A DNA stretch of 64,000 bases from Silicimonas algicola (lineage in GTDB: Bacteria; Pseudomonadota; Alphaproteobacteria; Rhodobacterales; Rhodobacteraceae), in the NCBI RefSeq assembly GCF_003148765.1, contig NZ_QGGV01000014.1:1-64000 (forward strand), in the 5' to 3' direction. The notes beneath the pieces are model-generated. The model was given only the letters and a program-made list of their open reading frames with translations. It was not told the origin of the DNA and did no database searches. Positions within the stretch are counted from its first letter, which is position 1; every line of letters begins with the position of its first letter. Below are positions 27,210 to 36,172 of the stretch, piece by piece. Made by a program: the position numbers and the translations under genes.

Positions 27210-29045
27210 ATGTGCGGGATTAACGGTATCTTCGCCTATCACTATGCGGCCAATCCTGTCGACCGCGCGGAATTGATCTGCACACGTGATTACATGGCCG
27301 CGCGAGGCCCCGACGCAACTGGCGTCTGGCTGGCCGAGGACGGCCGCATCGGTTTCGGTCATAGGCGTCTAGCAATCATCGACCTGACCGAAGGCGGTGC
27401 CCAGCCGATGGCAAACGCAGACGGATCGCTCGTCGTGACGTTCAACGGCGAGATCTACAATTACCGAGAGATTCGCCTTGGCCTCGAGTCAAAAGGTCAC
27501 GTCTTTCGCAGCAACTCGGACACCGAGGTTCTTCTTCACCTGTACGCCGCCAAGGGTGAGGCAATGGTTCATGACCTGCGCGGCATGTTCGCTTTCGCAA
27601 TCTGGGATGCGCGACGCGGTATGACGTTTATGGCGCGCGACCCTTACGGCATCAAGCCGCTCTACTATGCGGATGATGGCTGGACGCTGCGCTTTGCTTC
27701 GTCGGTCAAGGCCTTAATATCCGGCGGCAAAGTATCGACGGATCCCGAACCTGCCGGTTGGGCCGGGTTCTACCTGTTCGGCAGCGTCCCGGAGCCCTTC
27801 ACCACGTATCAAGAAGTGCGCGCGCTTCCTGCTGGTTCAACCCTACGTGTGGATGCGCAGGGTCCGCGCGTGCCGCAACCCTATTTCTCGGTCGCCGCTA
27901 TCTACGCGCAGCAGAACGGCGAGTGGGCGGGGTCAGCCAGCGGGCGTGATGCCCAGGAACAGGCGCGCACCGCACTCCTCGACAGCGTCCGCGCTCATCT
28001 TGTAGCCGACGTCCCAGTCGGCGCATTCCTGTCCGCCGGGATCGATTCCGGGGCGCTGGTGGGCCTGATGCGCGATGCGGGACAGACCGATATCACTACT
28101 GTGACGCTTGCGTTTGACGAATTCGAGGGCCGCCACGACGATGAGGCGCCTCTTGCGGCAGAGGTCGCCCGCTACTACGGCACGCACCATCACAGGCGGT
28201 TGGTGACGGAACGTGAGTTTCACCAGGACCTGCCGGGCATCCTGGACGCGATGGATCAACCCAGCATTGACGGCCTCAATACCTGGTTTGTCAGCAAGGC
28301 TGCTAGCGAATTGGGCCTCAAGGTCGCGATTTCCGGGCTTGGCGGCGATGAATTGTTCGGTGGCTATCCGTCTTTCCGCGATATCCCTCGTTGGCACCGT
28401 CTGCTGGCGGTCCCGTCGCGCCTGCCGTTCCTAGGCGATATAGCTCGTCTTGCATTGACGGCCGGGCGTCCCTTGTGGCCCGGGCTGAACCCCAAGACCG
28501 CAGGCCTCTTGAAATATGGCGGCACCTATGCCGGAGGCTATATGTTGCGGCGCGGCCTGTTCATGCCGTGGGAGCTGGACACGGTGATGGACCCCCCAAT
28601 GGCGCGCGAAGGTTTGCAGCGCCTTAAACCGCTGGCCTATATCCGCGAAGCTCTGGATCCTATGCCAGAGTCAAGCTTTGCGAGAGTAGCGGCGCTCGAA
28701 GCCTCGCTCTACATGCGCAACCAGCTGCTCCGTGACACAGACTGGGCCAGTATGGCCCACTCTCTGGAGGTCCGGGTACCACTCGTCGACAGCTACTTGC
28801 TGGCGGCACTAAACCCAGCGCTGCATACGACAGGCGGCCTTGACACCAAGTTCATGCTCGCGATGAGCCCCGCAAAGCCCTTGCCGGACAAAGTCATCCA
28901 CCGCCCCAAGACCGGGTTCACGACGCCTATCGCGTCATGGCTGCAGCGGGGGCGGCGGTTCCAGAAATGGAAAAAGAAGTCAGTCTTGACCGATGCTCAT
29001 TGTCCATGGGCTAGGCGTTGGGCCTACAGCGTGGCGGTCGCTTGA
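27210..29045 (+). CDS. asnB: Glutamine-hydrolysing asparagine synthase family
   Basis: A 611-residue two-domain protein. The class II glutaminase domain begins MCGINGIF (Cys2 as nucleophile) and carries RGPDATGVW, FNGEIYNYREIR and SNSDTEVLLHLY. The synthetase domain starts near residue 235, with the pyrophosphate loop FLSAGIDSGALVGL and GLGGDELFGGYPSF. It may make asparagine, but AsnB paralogues in O-antigen and capsule clusters are thought to amidate sugar carboxylates; the context supports that reading. The C-terminus is complete. Both domains look catalytically intact. Confidence 0.88.
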   Translation: MCGINGIFAYHYAANPVDRAELICTRDYMAARGPDATGVWLAEDGRIGFGHRRLAIIDLTEGGAQPMANADGSLVVTFNGEIYNYREIRLGLESKGHVFRSNSDTEVLLHLYAAKGEAMVHDLRGMFAFAIWDARRGMTFMARDPYGIKPLYYADDGWTLRFASSVKALISGGKVSTDPEPAGWAGFYLFGSVPEPFTTYQEVRALPAGSTLRVDAQGPRVPQPYFSVAAIYAQQNGEWAGSASGRDAQEQARTALLDSVRAHLVADVPVGAFLSAGIDSGALVGLMRDAGQTDITTVTLAFDEFEGRHDDEAPLAAEVARYYGTHHHRRLVTEREFHQDLPGILDAMDQPSIDGLNTWFVSKAASELGLKVAISGLGGDELFGGYPSFRDIPRWHRLLAVPSRLPFLGDIARLALTAGRPLWPGLNPKTAGLLKYGGTYAGGYMLRRGLFMPWELDTVMDPPMAREGLQRLKPLAYIREALDPMPESSFARVAALEASLYMRNQLLRDTDWASMAHSLEVRVPLVDSYLLAALNPALHTTGGLDTKFMLAMSPAKPLPDKVIHRPKTGFTTPIASWLQRGRRFQKWKKKSVLTDAHCPWARRWAYSVAVA

Positions 29046-29090
29046 ATTCTATTATTCGAAATACTGCAAACCAGGTAATGGAGTAGGCAA

Positions 29091-29687
29091 GTGAGCGCTG
29101 CCGGACAATCGTTTATCCATATGCTCCGCTTCTGCATCGGCATCGATAGAGCGGAAACGCAAACAACTCAAGCTGAGAGAGATTGTTTAGCGCTTCACGC
29201 GAGAGGAAAGCTCCGAGCCATGGAGATAGGTGTTTTTGAGGCGGTAACGACGATCGTAATAGCAAATAACCTCCCACGTAATGCAGAATTTTTTGGAGTA
29301 GACCCTTTCTTTAAGGGTCGCTTTGGGGTTTGCTGGGGGAAGTACATCGCTAAACTGAACCTATGGAGATCAGGAGTGGCCTCACGTGTTAAAATATTTG
29401 AAGGGTTGAGTTGGGATGCTGCTAAATGTATTGATGGCGATTTTGATTTCTTATTCATAGATGGAGATCATTCTCTTGATTCCATAAGGAAAGACTACTC
29501 TCTATTTAGTGATAGGATACAAGTTAACGGCATACTGGCCCTTCACGATACGTCAGTTCCAGATCGCGATCCAAGTGTCGCTTCACTTGGATCGTTCATT
29601 TATTTCCGAGACCATATATCAAAGGATGAGCGTTTTGAAATTGCTGAAACCGTCGATTCCCTAAACGTTCTTAGAAGAGTAAGCTGA
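29091..29687 (+). CDS. Class I SAM-dependent methyltransferase (Methyltransf_24-like)
   Basis: A 198-residue protein with AMEIGVFEAVTTIVIANNLP (about residues 43-62) as the SAM loop. FDFLFIDGDHSLDSIRKDYS (about 118-137) is the IDGDHxYxxxxxD signature of glycan methyltransferases, and GILALHDTSVPDRDP follows. It starts at GTG (29091) with GGAG upstream. It is one of the most AT-rich genes in the window, standing out from asnB next door, which points to separate acquisition. The acceptor is unknown. Confidence 0.75.
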   Translation: MSAAGQSFIHMLRFCIGIDRAETQTTQAERDCLALHARGKLRAMEIGVFEAVTTIVIANNLPRNAEFFGVDPFFKGRFGVCWGKYIAKLNLWRSGVASRVKIFEGLSWDAAKCIDGDFDFLFIDGDHSLDSIRKDYSLFSDRIQVNGILALHDTSVPDRDPSVASLGSFIYFRDHISKDERFEIAETVDSLNVLRRVS

Positions 29688-29714
29688 ATTACATCTCATA
29701 GCCAAGATGCTAGC

Positions 29715-30851
29715 GTGAATATGTTCCAAGGGCGCAAAATTGTTGTTTTCTCGATCGTTACCGACGCATTTGGCGGATTCGGCGGCATAGCGCAGTACAA
29801 CCGGGATTTTCTACAGGCGCTTGCAGCGAGCCGACAGGTCGAGCGGATCACCGTGCTGCCGCGCTTTGGAAATGTGCCGGGCACCGATCCCGTGCCGAAG
29901 GTGGAGCAACTGCCGGCTGTGCATGGCCGCATTGCGTACGCACTGCAATCGTTAGTTAACCTTCGTCGAGTTGGTCACGTTGATCTTATTTTTTGTGGCC
30001 ATGTCTTTATGATGCCGGTCGCAGTCCTTCTCGCCCGTTTGGCCGGTGCCGCGCTGTGGCTGCAGGTTCATGGCATCGATGCCTGGCAGCGACCGTCGCG
30101 TCTTTTACGATGGTCAGTGCGGCAAGCCGATCTGGTCACCGCCGTCAGCCGACATACGCGCCGGCGCTTCCTGTCCTGGGCCGAGATCGCCCCTGAAAAG
30201 GTCAAGGTCCTGCCGAACACAATCAATGACAAATTTTGCCCCGGACCAAAATCAACGGCGCTGCTTGATCGCTACGGCCTTCGTGGCAAGAAAGTGCTGC
30301 TGACCATTTCCCGCCTTGCGGCGTCCGAGCGCTATAAGGGACATGACCGAGTGATCCAAGCCATGTCAGGCTTACTCGCCGAACATCCGGAGACGCGCTA
30401 CTTGATTGCCGGAGATGGTGACGACCGTCCGCGCCTCGAAGAATTGGCCCGACGCAACGGAGTAGCCGAACATGTTATTTTTGCGGGTCAGGTTCCTGAG
30501 GAAGAGTTGGTGGATCAATTTCGCTTGGCCGACGTGTTCGTCATGCCAAGCATCGGCGAAGGGTTTGGCATCGTGTTCCTGCAGGCGGCCGCCTGCGGAC
30601 TTCAAGTCATCGCCGGAAATCGTGATGGCAGTGTCGATGCGTTGGCTGAGGGTGTCCTTGGGCGCCTCATCGATCCGCTCGACGAAAACGCGCTTGCAGA
30701 TGCCTTGCAGGATGCATTGAATGCTCCGAATCTGCCCTCCCCCGAAGCTGTGCGCCGGCTCTGTCCTGAACGTTTCGGGGAGGCGGTGAGTAGTCTTGTC
30801 CAGCATGTCTGTTTGAAAAGCGATGCAAACGACATCCACTGTCAGACGTGA
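29715..30851 (+). CDS. GT4-family glycosyltransferase (GT-B)
   Basis: A 378-residue retaining glycosyltransferase of the GT-B fold. GGFGGIAQYNRDFLQALA in the N-terminal domain is the acceptor-side glycine loop; KVLLTISRLAASERYKGHDR and PSIGEGFGIVFLQAAACGL form the nucleotide-sugar side. The usual E-x7-E motif reads E-x7-Q here (GAA...CAG), an unusual change in an otherwise intact gene. The start may be the GTG at 29715 or the ATG six bases on. Donor and acceptor sugars are not predictable. Confidence 0.85.
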   Translation: MNMFQGRKIVVFSIVTDAFGGFGGIAQYNRDFLQALAASRQVERITVLPRFGNVPGTDPVPKVEQLPAVHGRIAYALQSLVNLRRVGHVDLIFCGHVFMMPVAVLLARLAGAALWLQVHGIDAWQRPSRLLRWSVRQADLVTAVSRHTRRRFLSWAEIAPEKVKVLPNTINDKFCPGPKSTALLDRYGLRGKKVLLTISRLAASERYKGHDRVIQAMSGLLAEHPETRYLIAGDGDDRPRLEELARRNGVAEHVIFAGQVPEEELVDQFRLADVFVMPSIGEGFGIVFLQAAACGLQVIAGNRDGSVDALAEGVLGRLIDPLDENALADALQDALNAPNLPSPEAVRRLCPERFGEAVSSLVQHVCLKSDANDIHCQT

Positions 30852-31034
30852 TTGCCGCCTCAGGAACAGCATTTACTCGACTAAGGGCATCCGTATGTGT
30901 GCCAACTGAACGGAGTACGCGTCTGAGTTGGTTTCAGACCTTCGAATAGAATGGCTCACGAGCGGCGCGGCTCAATTTGGCAACAATGGCGAGCGCCAAT
31001 GGATGGAAATAGCTAAGTGAAAGGTATATTGACA

Positions 31035-31979
31035 ATGCGCTGCCCGACTCTTGCTGAACTGCCGCCGCCGCCAGAGGGCCGGACAGGTTGGCCCTGGACC
31101 ACCGAGAGCCCACAACTTCCCGACACTATGCCAGACGGCGGAGCGTGGCCACGCATCTCCATTGTCACGCCAAGCTACAACCAAGGCCAATTCATCGAAG
31201 AGACCATCCGCTCCGTCCTACTGCAGGGCTATCCGAACCTCGAATACATTATCATAGATGGCGGTAGCACCGACGGAGCGGTGGATATAATCAAGAAATA
31301 CAAGCTCTGGCTGACCTATTGGGTCAGCGAAAGGGATCGGGGTCAGAGCCACGCAATCAACAAGGGCTTCGAATGGGCGAGTGGTGCGTTGTACAATTGG
31401 CAAAACTCAGATGATATACTATTTGTCAGCGCCTTATCCAGCGCAGCAGCTATCTTCGTGAAACATAATGCTCAATTGATATGTGGCCGTCGAATTATCC
31501 GGACCATGACCGGTTCTGCCCAACATGTTGACCCTGCGCTTAACAGAGACTGGTGGAATTACAAGCTGCGACGCGGAATCATTGCAACGGATGCGTCATT
31601 TTTCTCTGCCGCTCTTCATTCACAAATTGGCGCTCTTGATGAGCGCATGCACTATCAATTTGATGTCGATTACTTCACCCGCGCCCTGAACTGCGTTGAG
31701 CGCATCACTATTACAGAACAAATTTTTTCTCTGCTAATGTCGCACGCAGATCAAAAGACAAGACAGACACAGCGTTCTGACGAATACGAGATAACTAAAC
31801 TCAGAACCCCTCCTGCGAGTGATAATTTGTTGTTACGACTGCTGCAAAGGGTAGCGCGCACCAGGTTCCACAATTTTGTACTAGTGGTCGCGCTTCCCTT
31901 TCTTGCAAAAGCTAAGCCAAAGATTACTTACATTAGCTTCGATTGGCTTACGGGCCGTGATATAGTGACAGAGATTTGA
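31035..31979 (+). CDS. GT2-family glycosyltransferase
   Basis: A 314-residue GT-A enzyme. It begins MRCPTLAELPPPPEGRTGWP, a head seen in a common glycan-cluster GT2 group. The catalytic domain opens ISIVTPSYNQGQFIEETIRS and continues EYIIIDGGSTDGAVDIIKKY. NWQNSDDI (about residue 125) supplies the metal-binding acidic pair. The frame can start at a GTG at 31017, but the ATG at 31035 has an AAAGG site and matches the family head. The 183 bp before it show no gene. Confidence 0.85.
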   Translation: MRCPTLAELPPPPEGRTGWPWTTESPQLPDTMPDGGAWPRISIVTPSYNQGQFIEETIRSVLLQGYPNLEYIIIDGGSTDGAVDIIKKYKLWLTYWVSERDRGQSHAINKGFEWASGALYNWQNSDDILFVSALSSAAAIFVKHNAQLICGRRIIRTMTGSAQHVDPALNRDWWNYKLRRGIIATDASFFSAALHSQIGALDERMHYQFDVDYFTRALNCVERITITEQIFSLLMSHADQKTRQTQRSDEYEITKLRTPPASDNLLLRLLQRVARTRFHNFVLVVALPFLAKAKPKITYISFDWLTGRDIVTEI

Positions 31980-32030
31980 TGCAAGTCGATCGGCTCGCGT
32001 GTCTCATTCCTTAATAGTGATGAAGACGCG

Positions 32031-32561
32031 ATGTTCCTTGGCCTAGCGCTTAATAAGGTGGACAGAGCCATCAGACAGACGATGCTTCGCTCCTATGGCG
32101 CGAAGATCGGTAGGAGCGTACAGACGTATGGGCATTTTTTTAGAGGTGTGCCCCACGGCCTTGAATTGGGTGATGGCGTTCGGATCATGAAGGGAGCATT
32201 GCTAAGCGTGGACAATATAGCTAGCAGTCTAACAATAGGTAGAGATTGTTACATAAACCGAAACACTACCATTGATTGTCATGTCGGTATACACGTTGGG
32301 GAACGGGTTGCCATCGGACCCAACGTCTATATCGGCGATTTCGATCATGGACCGATGGCAGGTTCGGGTCGGTCTATGTATGGCCGCAAGGGTGAAGTTA
32401 TTATCGAAGAGGACGTGTGGATCGGCGCCAATGCGACCATTCTAAGAGGCGTCACCATTGGCGTTGGGGCTACTGTTGGGGCAGGTTCGGTGGTCACCAA
32501 GAACGTTGACGCTGGAGACATGGTGGCAGGCAACCCCGCTCGACGCATTCATGACAGCTAG
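32031..32561 (+). CDS. Hexapeptide-repeat acyltransferase
   Basis: A 176-residue left-handed beta-helix protein (WcaF/LacA/NodL type) that usually transfers acetyl groups from acetyl-CoA to sugar hydroxyls. Imperfect hexapeptide repeats run through residues 45-165. They include IGPNVYIGDFDHG, VIIEEDVWIGANATILRGVT and GATVGAGSVVTKNV, ending GNPARRI, the family hallmark. The conserved catalytic histidine is probably the one in IGDFDHG. Predicted role: O-acetylation of the polysaccharide. Confidence 0.88.
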   Translation: MFLGLALNKVDRAIRQTMLRSYGAKIGRSVQTYGHFFRGVPHGLELGDGVRIMKGALLSVDNIASSLTIGRDCYINRNTTIDCHVGIHVGERVAIGPNVYIGDFDHGPMAGSGRSMYGRKGEVIIEEDVWIGANATILRGVTIGVGATVGAGSVVTKNVDAGDMVAGNPARRIHDS

Positions 32562-32583
32562 TGCGACATCAGCATATAGGACC

Positions 32584-33447
32584 ATGCCAAGTCTTAAGCA
32601 GATTAAACTCATAGCGGCCGGGGGACTTGGCAACCAACTGTTCCAGTATGCTGCTGCGCGATCAATTGCACTTAGAGCAGATGCTGAGCTTGCAATCGAT
32701 ACCCGTCACTATGCGTCCCAGGCCCAAGATGGGCCAATGCGCTTCTGCATCGACACCTACCCTATCCAGGCGAGGATCGTAGGATATCCGGCCGGCCTGT
32801 GGGGGCCAAACTCCATCGTGAGAAGAGTGACACGAAGACTGATCACCGAGCGTCCCGGCCGCAAGTACGTTGAGCCACGACTTGGCTTCTGCGACTCCGC
32901 TCTATCTATAAGGAATAGCATGATCATTAGTGGCTGGTTTCACTCGGAAAAGTACTTTGTCGAACATGCGGACTTGATCCGAAAAGAACTGGACTTGGGA
33001 ATGCTTGCCTCACGCCAGGTCGAGGGCAATCGAACAGAACTTGACGGAATGATCTCTGTGCATGTTCGCAGGGGGGACTATCTATCGCTTAAAGAGTTTC
33101 AAATGAAAGATCCGCATGCGTATTATTCTCGCGCAATGCGATACATGAAGAGCCAATTTCCTGATGCACGCTTTGTGATATTTTCCGATGACGTAACTTG
33201 GTGTCGTAAGCAACCCTTATTTGAAAGGTGCGAGTTTTTCGAATCCCTTCTCCCTAGCGATCATCGCTACGACTTGTACGCTATGAGTCAATGTAGCCAT
33301 CACATTGTGGCGAACAGCAGCTTCAGCTGGTGGGGCGCTTGGTGGAACTGGCGTCCTGACAAGATTGTGATTGCGCCAGAATACTGGTTCGGCGAAAAAT
33401 CGTCCCGCGATTTTGATATCGTACCTGACCATTGGATTGTAATGTAG
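32584..33447 (+). CDS. GT11-family (alpha-1,2-fucosyltransferase-like) glycosyltransferase
   Basis: A 287-residue enzyme with the GT11 start AAGGLGNQLFQYAAARSIAL (about residues 9-28) and the donor-binding motif VHVRRGDYLSL near residue 157. The C-terminal signature is ANSSFSWWGAWWN. Bacterial members transfer fucose (or a related deoxy sugar) from GDP-fucose in alpha-1,2 linkage. The ATG at 32584 follows the acyltransferase by 22 bp. No GDP-fucose synthesis genes lie in the window, so the precursor would have to come from elsewhere. Confidence 0.87.
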   Translation: MPSLKQIKLIAAGGLGNQLFQYAAARSIALRADAELAIDTRHYASQAQDGPMRFCIDTYPIQARIVGYPAGLWGPNSIVRRVTRRLITERPGRKYVEPRLGFCDSALSIRNSMIISGWFHSEKYFVEHADLIRKELDLGMLASRQVEGNRTELDGMISVHVRRGDYLSLKEFQMKDPHAYYSRAMRYMKSQFPDARFVIFSDDVTWCRKQPLFERCEFFESLLPSDHRYDLYAMSQCSHHIVANSSFSWWGAWWNWRPDKIVIAPEYWFGEKSSRDFDIVPDHWIVM

Positions 33448-33460
33448 GCAATGTTAGACC

Positions 33461-34501
33461 GTGCGTATAGCCCTCACCGTCGATCCTGAAATTCCCGTTC
33501 CGCCTGTGAGCTACGGCGGGATCGAACGCATTGTCGATATGCTCGCGCAGAGCCTAGTCGCGCGCGGACACGAGGTAACGCTATTCGCCCATGCCAAGTC
33601 GATCTGCCCAGTCGAGCTGGTAGGTTGGCGCGGAGCGAGCAGCGTCAGCAAACTCGATTCTATAAGGAACTGTGCAACGCTGGCGCCCAAGGTGTTCGCC
33701 GGACGTTTCGACCTCGTCCATTCCTTCTCGCGCTTAGCCTACCTAACCCCGCTGCTTCCCCTGCCGATCCCCAAGCTGATGACCTATCAGCGCGCGATCA
33801 CTTCGAAATCGGTGTGGTTCGGTCACAAGCTTGCGCGCGGTACGTTAGAATTTTCGGCAATCAGCGAGTGGATGGTCGAAGGAATAAAGCACATCGGCAA
33901 ATGGCATTTCGTGCCAAACGGTGTGCCGCTCGACGTCTACGATTTCCGCTCGGAGATTGCACCAGATGCCCCCTTGGTGTTCCTCGGCCGCATCGAGGAG
34001 ATTAAAGGCCCGCATCTTGCGATCGAGATTGCCAGGCGGACGAATTCGAAGTTGGTCATAGCCGGCAACGTCCCCGCCGAACATAAGAAATGGTACGAGC
34101 ATCACGTCGCTCCGCATATCGACGGCGCACAAATCACCTATGTCGGTCCCGTCAATGATGCGCAGAAGAATGAATTGCTCGGCCGCGCCCGCGCCTTATT
34201 GATGCCAATCCTGTGGGAAGAGCCATTCGGCATCGTCATGACCGAGGCGATGGCTTGTGGAACACCGGTGATAGGAACGCGGCGCGGCGCCGTGCCCGAG
34301 GTGGTCAAGGACGGCGTTACCGGCTTCGTAGGCGAAACGGTCGATGAACTTGTGGAGGCGCTGGCGCGTCTGCCAACCCTCGACCGCGCCTGCTGTCGAC
34401 GCGAAGTGGAGGTGCGCTACTCCAACGATGCAGTGGTTGAAGCCTATCTCGCCATCTATCGAGCGCTGCTGGCGAAGCGAGTTTCTGGAGGCGGCCGCTG
34501 A
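33461..34501 (+). CDS. GT4-family glycosyltransferase
   Basis: A 346-residue GT-B enzyme. It opens RIALTVDPEIPVPPVSYGGI, with the glycine loop SYGGIERIVDMLAQSLVARG. The second domain holds PLVFLGRIEEIKGPHLAIEI and EEPFGIVMTEAMACGTPVIG, a complete E-x7-E motif. It starts at GTG 33461, 13 bp after the fucosyltransferase-like gene. It is followed by 387 bp without a gene. The sugar specificity is unknown. Confidence 0.86.
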   Translation: MRIALTVDPEIPVPPVSYGGIERIVDMLAQSLVARGHEVTLFAHAKSICPVELVGWRGASSVSKLDSIRNCATLAPKVFAGRFDLVHSFSRLAYLTPLLPLPIPKLMTYQRAITSKSVWFGHKLARGTLEFSAISEWMVEGIKHIGKWHFVPNGVPLDVYDFRSEIAPDAPLVFLGRIEEIKGPHLAIEIARRTNSKLVIAGNVPAEHKKWYEHHVAPHIDGAQITYVGPVNDAQKNELLGRARALLMPILWEEPFGIVMTEAMACGTPVIGTRRGAVPEVVKDGVTGFVGETVDELVEALARLPTLDRACCRREVEVRYSNDAVVEAYLAIYRALLAKRVSGGGR

Positions 34502-34888
34502 CCGAAGCTACACCAAGGCTCCTGGCTAGTGAGCTTTTGCGTCCCAGGGCAGAACGACGCTCTTGCGGCTGTTGCCTGGTTGTCTCGTCCGCAAAATCGG
34601 GGCAGTACCTCGCGCGACTGCCGGCGGTCACGCCAAGATCGCCGCCGCGGTCCGGTAGGCCCGGCGGTACTCCGTGGAGTACCTATTTTCGATCGGCGAC
34701 GGCAGTAATGCGCGGCAACTTTCTGACTGGGCGTCATTCTTGCAAGGAAGCAGGCGCCGCGCCGCGGTCTGGTGGATTTTTCTGGAAGCGGGTTAGCCCT
34801 CTTTGTAGCGCTCCTGTTACCCTCGCTTGAGAAGTGCGATCCTGGTTGAGCGTCCTTGACGCTCTGTCAGCCTTTGGAATTAACATTA
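34502..34888. other. Gene-free gap with an 18-bp perfect palindrome
   Basis: 387 bp without a recognisable gene. A perfect inverted repeat GGTACTCC-GT-GGAGTACC lies at 34666-34683; it shares its GGTAC end with the GGTACC array near 21.9 kb. The surrounding DNA is GC-richer than its neighbours and may be a remnant of a lost gene or element. No terminator is clear. Confidence 0.5.
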
Positions 34889-36172
34889 ATGAAAACTCTC
34901 GTTGCGTTTCCGTCCACAGCCATTTTTGGGCAGGAGGCTGCGCGGGCCTTTGATGAAGTCGGAGGGCTTGAGGCATATTTCACGTCCTTTGCACATTGTC
35001 GATCCGGTCCACTGGCGCGAATTCTGCCCGTCGTCCCGCGGGGTAGAAGTATTTTGACCCAACTGGAGCGCCGAGCGATCACGGCCCTTCCGGACGACAA
35101 GATCGAAACGCGCCCGCTCCTGGAGATTCTCTATACCGCCGCCGCCAGCGGCGGCGCTCGGACCCGGACCGTTGACAGGATCTGGGACTACCTGTCCAAG
35201 GACTTCACTCGAGCCGCAGCTCGGCGGATCGCCCGCGGAGGGGTCGGGGCCGTCTATGCCTACGAGTACTCCGCGCTCGAAGCTTTTGAAGCGGCAGACC
35301 GGCTCGGCATTGCCAAAATTCTCGATTTTCCATCGTTGAACAGCCGACAGTTCGAGACACTGCAAAGGGCCCAAAAGGAAATCTATCCCGAGTTGCGCAC
35401 CCCTGATGATGCCTACTTCGAGGCGCTGTTCGAAACGCGTCAGGCTCGTCGCGATGCCGAGATGCGCGCGGCTGACGTGATCATAACCAATTCGTCGCTC
35501 ACTCGGGCTTCGCATATCGCCGGCGGTGCAGATCCTAAGAAGACCTTCGCTGTACCCTATGGCGCCCCAGCACCTCTGGAGGCGGTGACTGCCGCACCTG
35601 ATCCGCACGGCCCGCTTCGCGTGATCTGGGCTGGCACATTTTCAATCCGCAAGGCAGCCCATCTGTTTGCCGAGGCTTGGCGCGGCAATATGGATCCCGC
35701 ACATGCGCGAGCCGACATTTTTGGCGCGATCGGGCTGCCGGACCGCCTCTGGAAGCCGGCTCCCGAGGGGATGACTTTCCATGGATCGGTCGTGCGCCCG
35801 GTTCTGTTCGATGCTTTTCAAGCGTCGGACGTGCTGATGTTCCCGACACTCTCCGACGGGTTCGGAATGGTGGTGACCGAAGCCTTCGCTCGGGGCCTGC
35901 CGGTGATCACCACGGACCAGGCCGGGGCCTCGGACCTAGTGCGCCACGGCGTGAATGGGCTGATCATCGAGGCTGGCAATGCCCAAGCCATTGCAGACGC
36001 GCTGTGCTGGTGCTTGGATAATCGCACCGCCCTTGCCGGTATGCGCGAGGCCGCCCTCGAGACGGCTCGTGGGTGGCAATGGTCCGAATACCGATCCGCC
36101 CTCCGGGGGGCTGTAGCTGAAGGGCTGAGGCGGTGCGGACAAGAGACTGATCCACAGGATTGGCGAAATTGA
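34889..36172 (+). CDS. GT4-family glycosyltransferase
   Basis: A 427-residue GT-B enzyme. The N-terminal domain is unusual (MKTLVAFPSTAIFGQEAARA), without the usual glycine-rich loop. The C-terminal domain is typical, with LRVIWAGTFSIRKAAHLFAE and SDGFGMVVTEAFARGLPVIT, a D-x7-E version of the catalytic motif, followed by LVRHGVNGLIIEAGN. The ATG at 34889 is preferred to an in-frame ATG 33 bases upstream. Its stop overlaps the start of the next glycosyltransferase. Confidence 0.84.
   Translation: MKTLVAFPSTAIFGQEAARAFDEVGGLEAYFTSFAHCRSGPLARILPVVPRGRSILTQLERRAITALPDDKIETRPLLEILYTAAASGGARTRTVDRIWDYLSKDFTRAAARRIARGGVGAVYAYEYSALEAFEAADRLGIAKILDFPSLNSRQFETLQRAQKEIYPELRTPDDAYFEALFETRQARRDAEMRAADVIITNSSLTRASHIAGGADPKKTFAVPYGAPAPLEAVTAAPDPHGPLRVIWAGTFSIRKAAHLFAEAWRGNMDPAHARADIFGAIGLPDRLWKPAPEGMTFHGSVVRPVLFDAFQASDVLMFPTLSDGFGMVVTEAFARGLPVITTDQAGASDLVRHGVNGLIIEAGNAQAIADALCWCLDNRTALAGMREAALETARGWQWSEYRSALRGAVAEGLRRCGQETDPQDWRN

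Noticed and set aside
31260-31272. Second GGCGGTAG 8-mer
   Set aside because: It encodes the conserved Gly-Gly-Ser-Thr-Asp of a GT2 enzyme and diverges from the ops consensus after eight bases.
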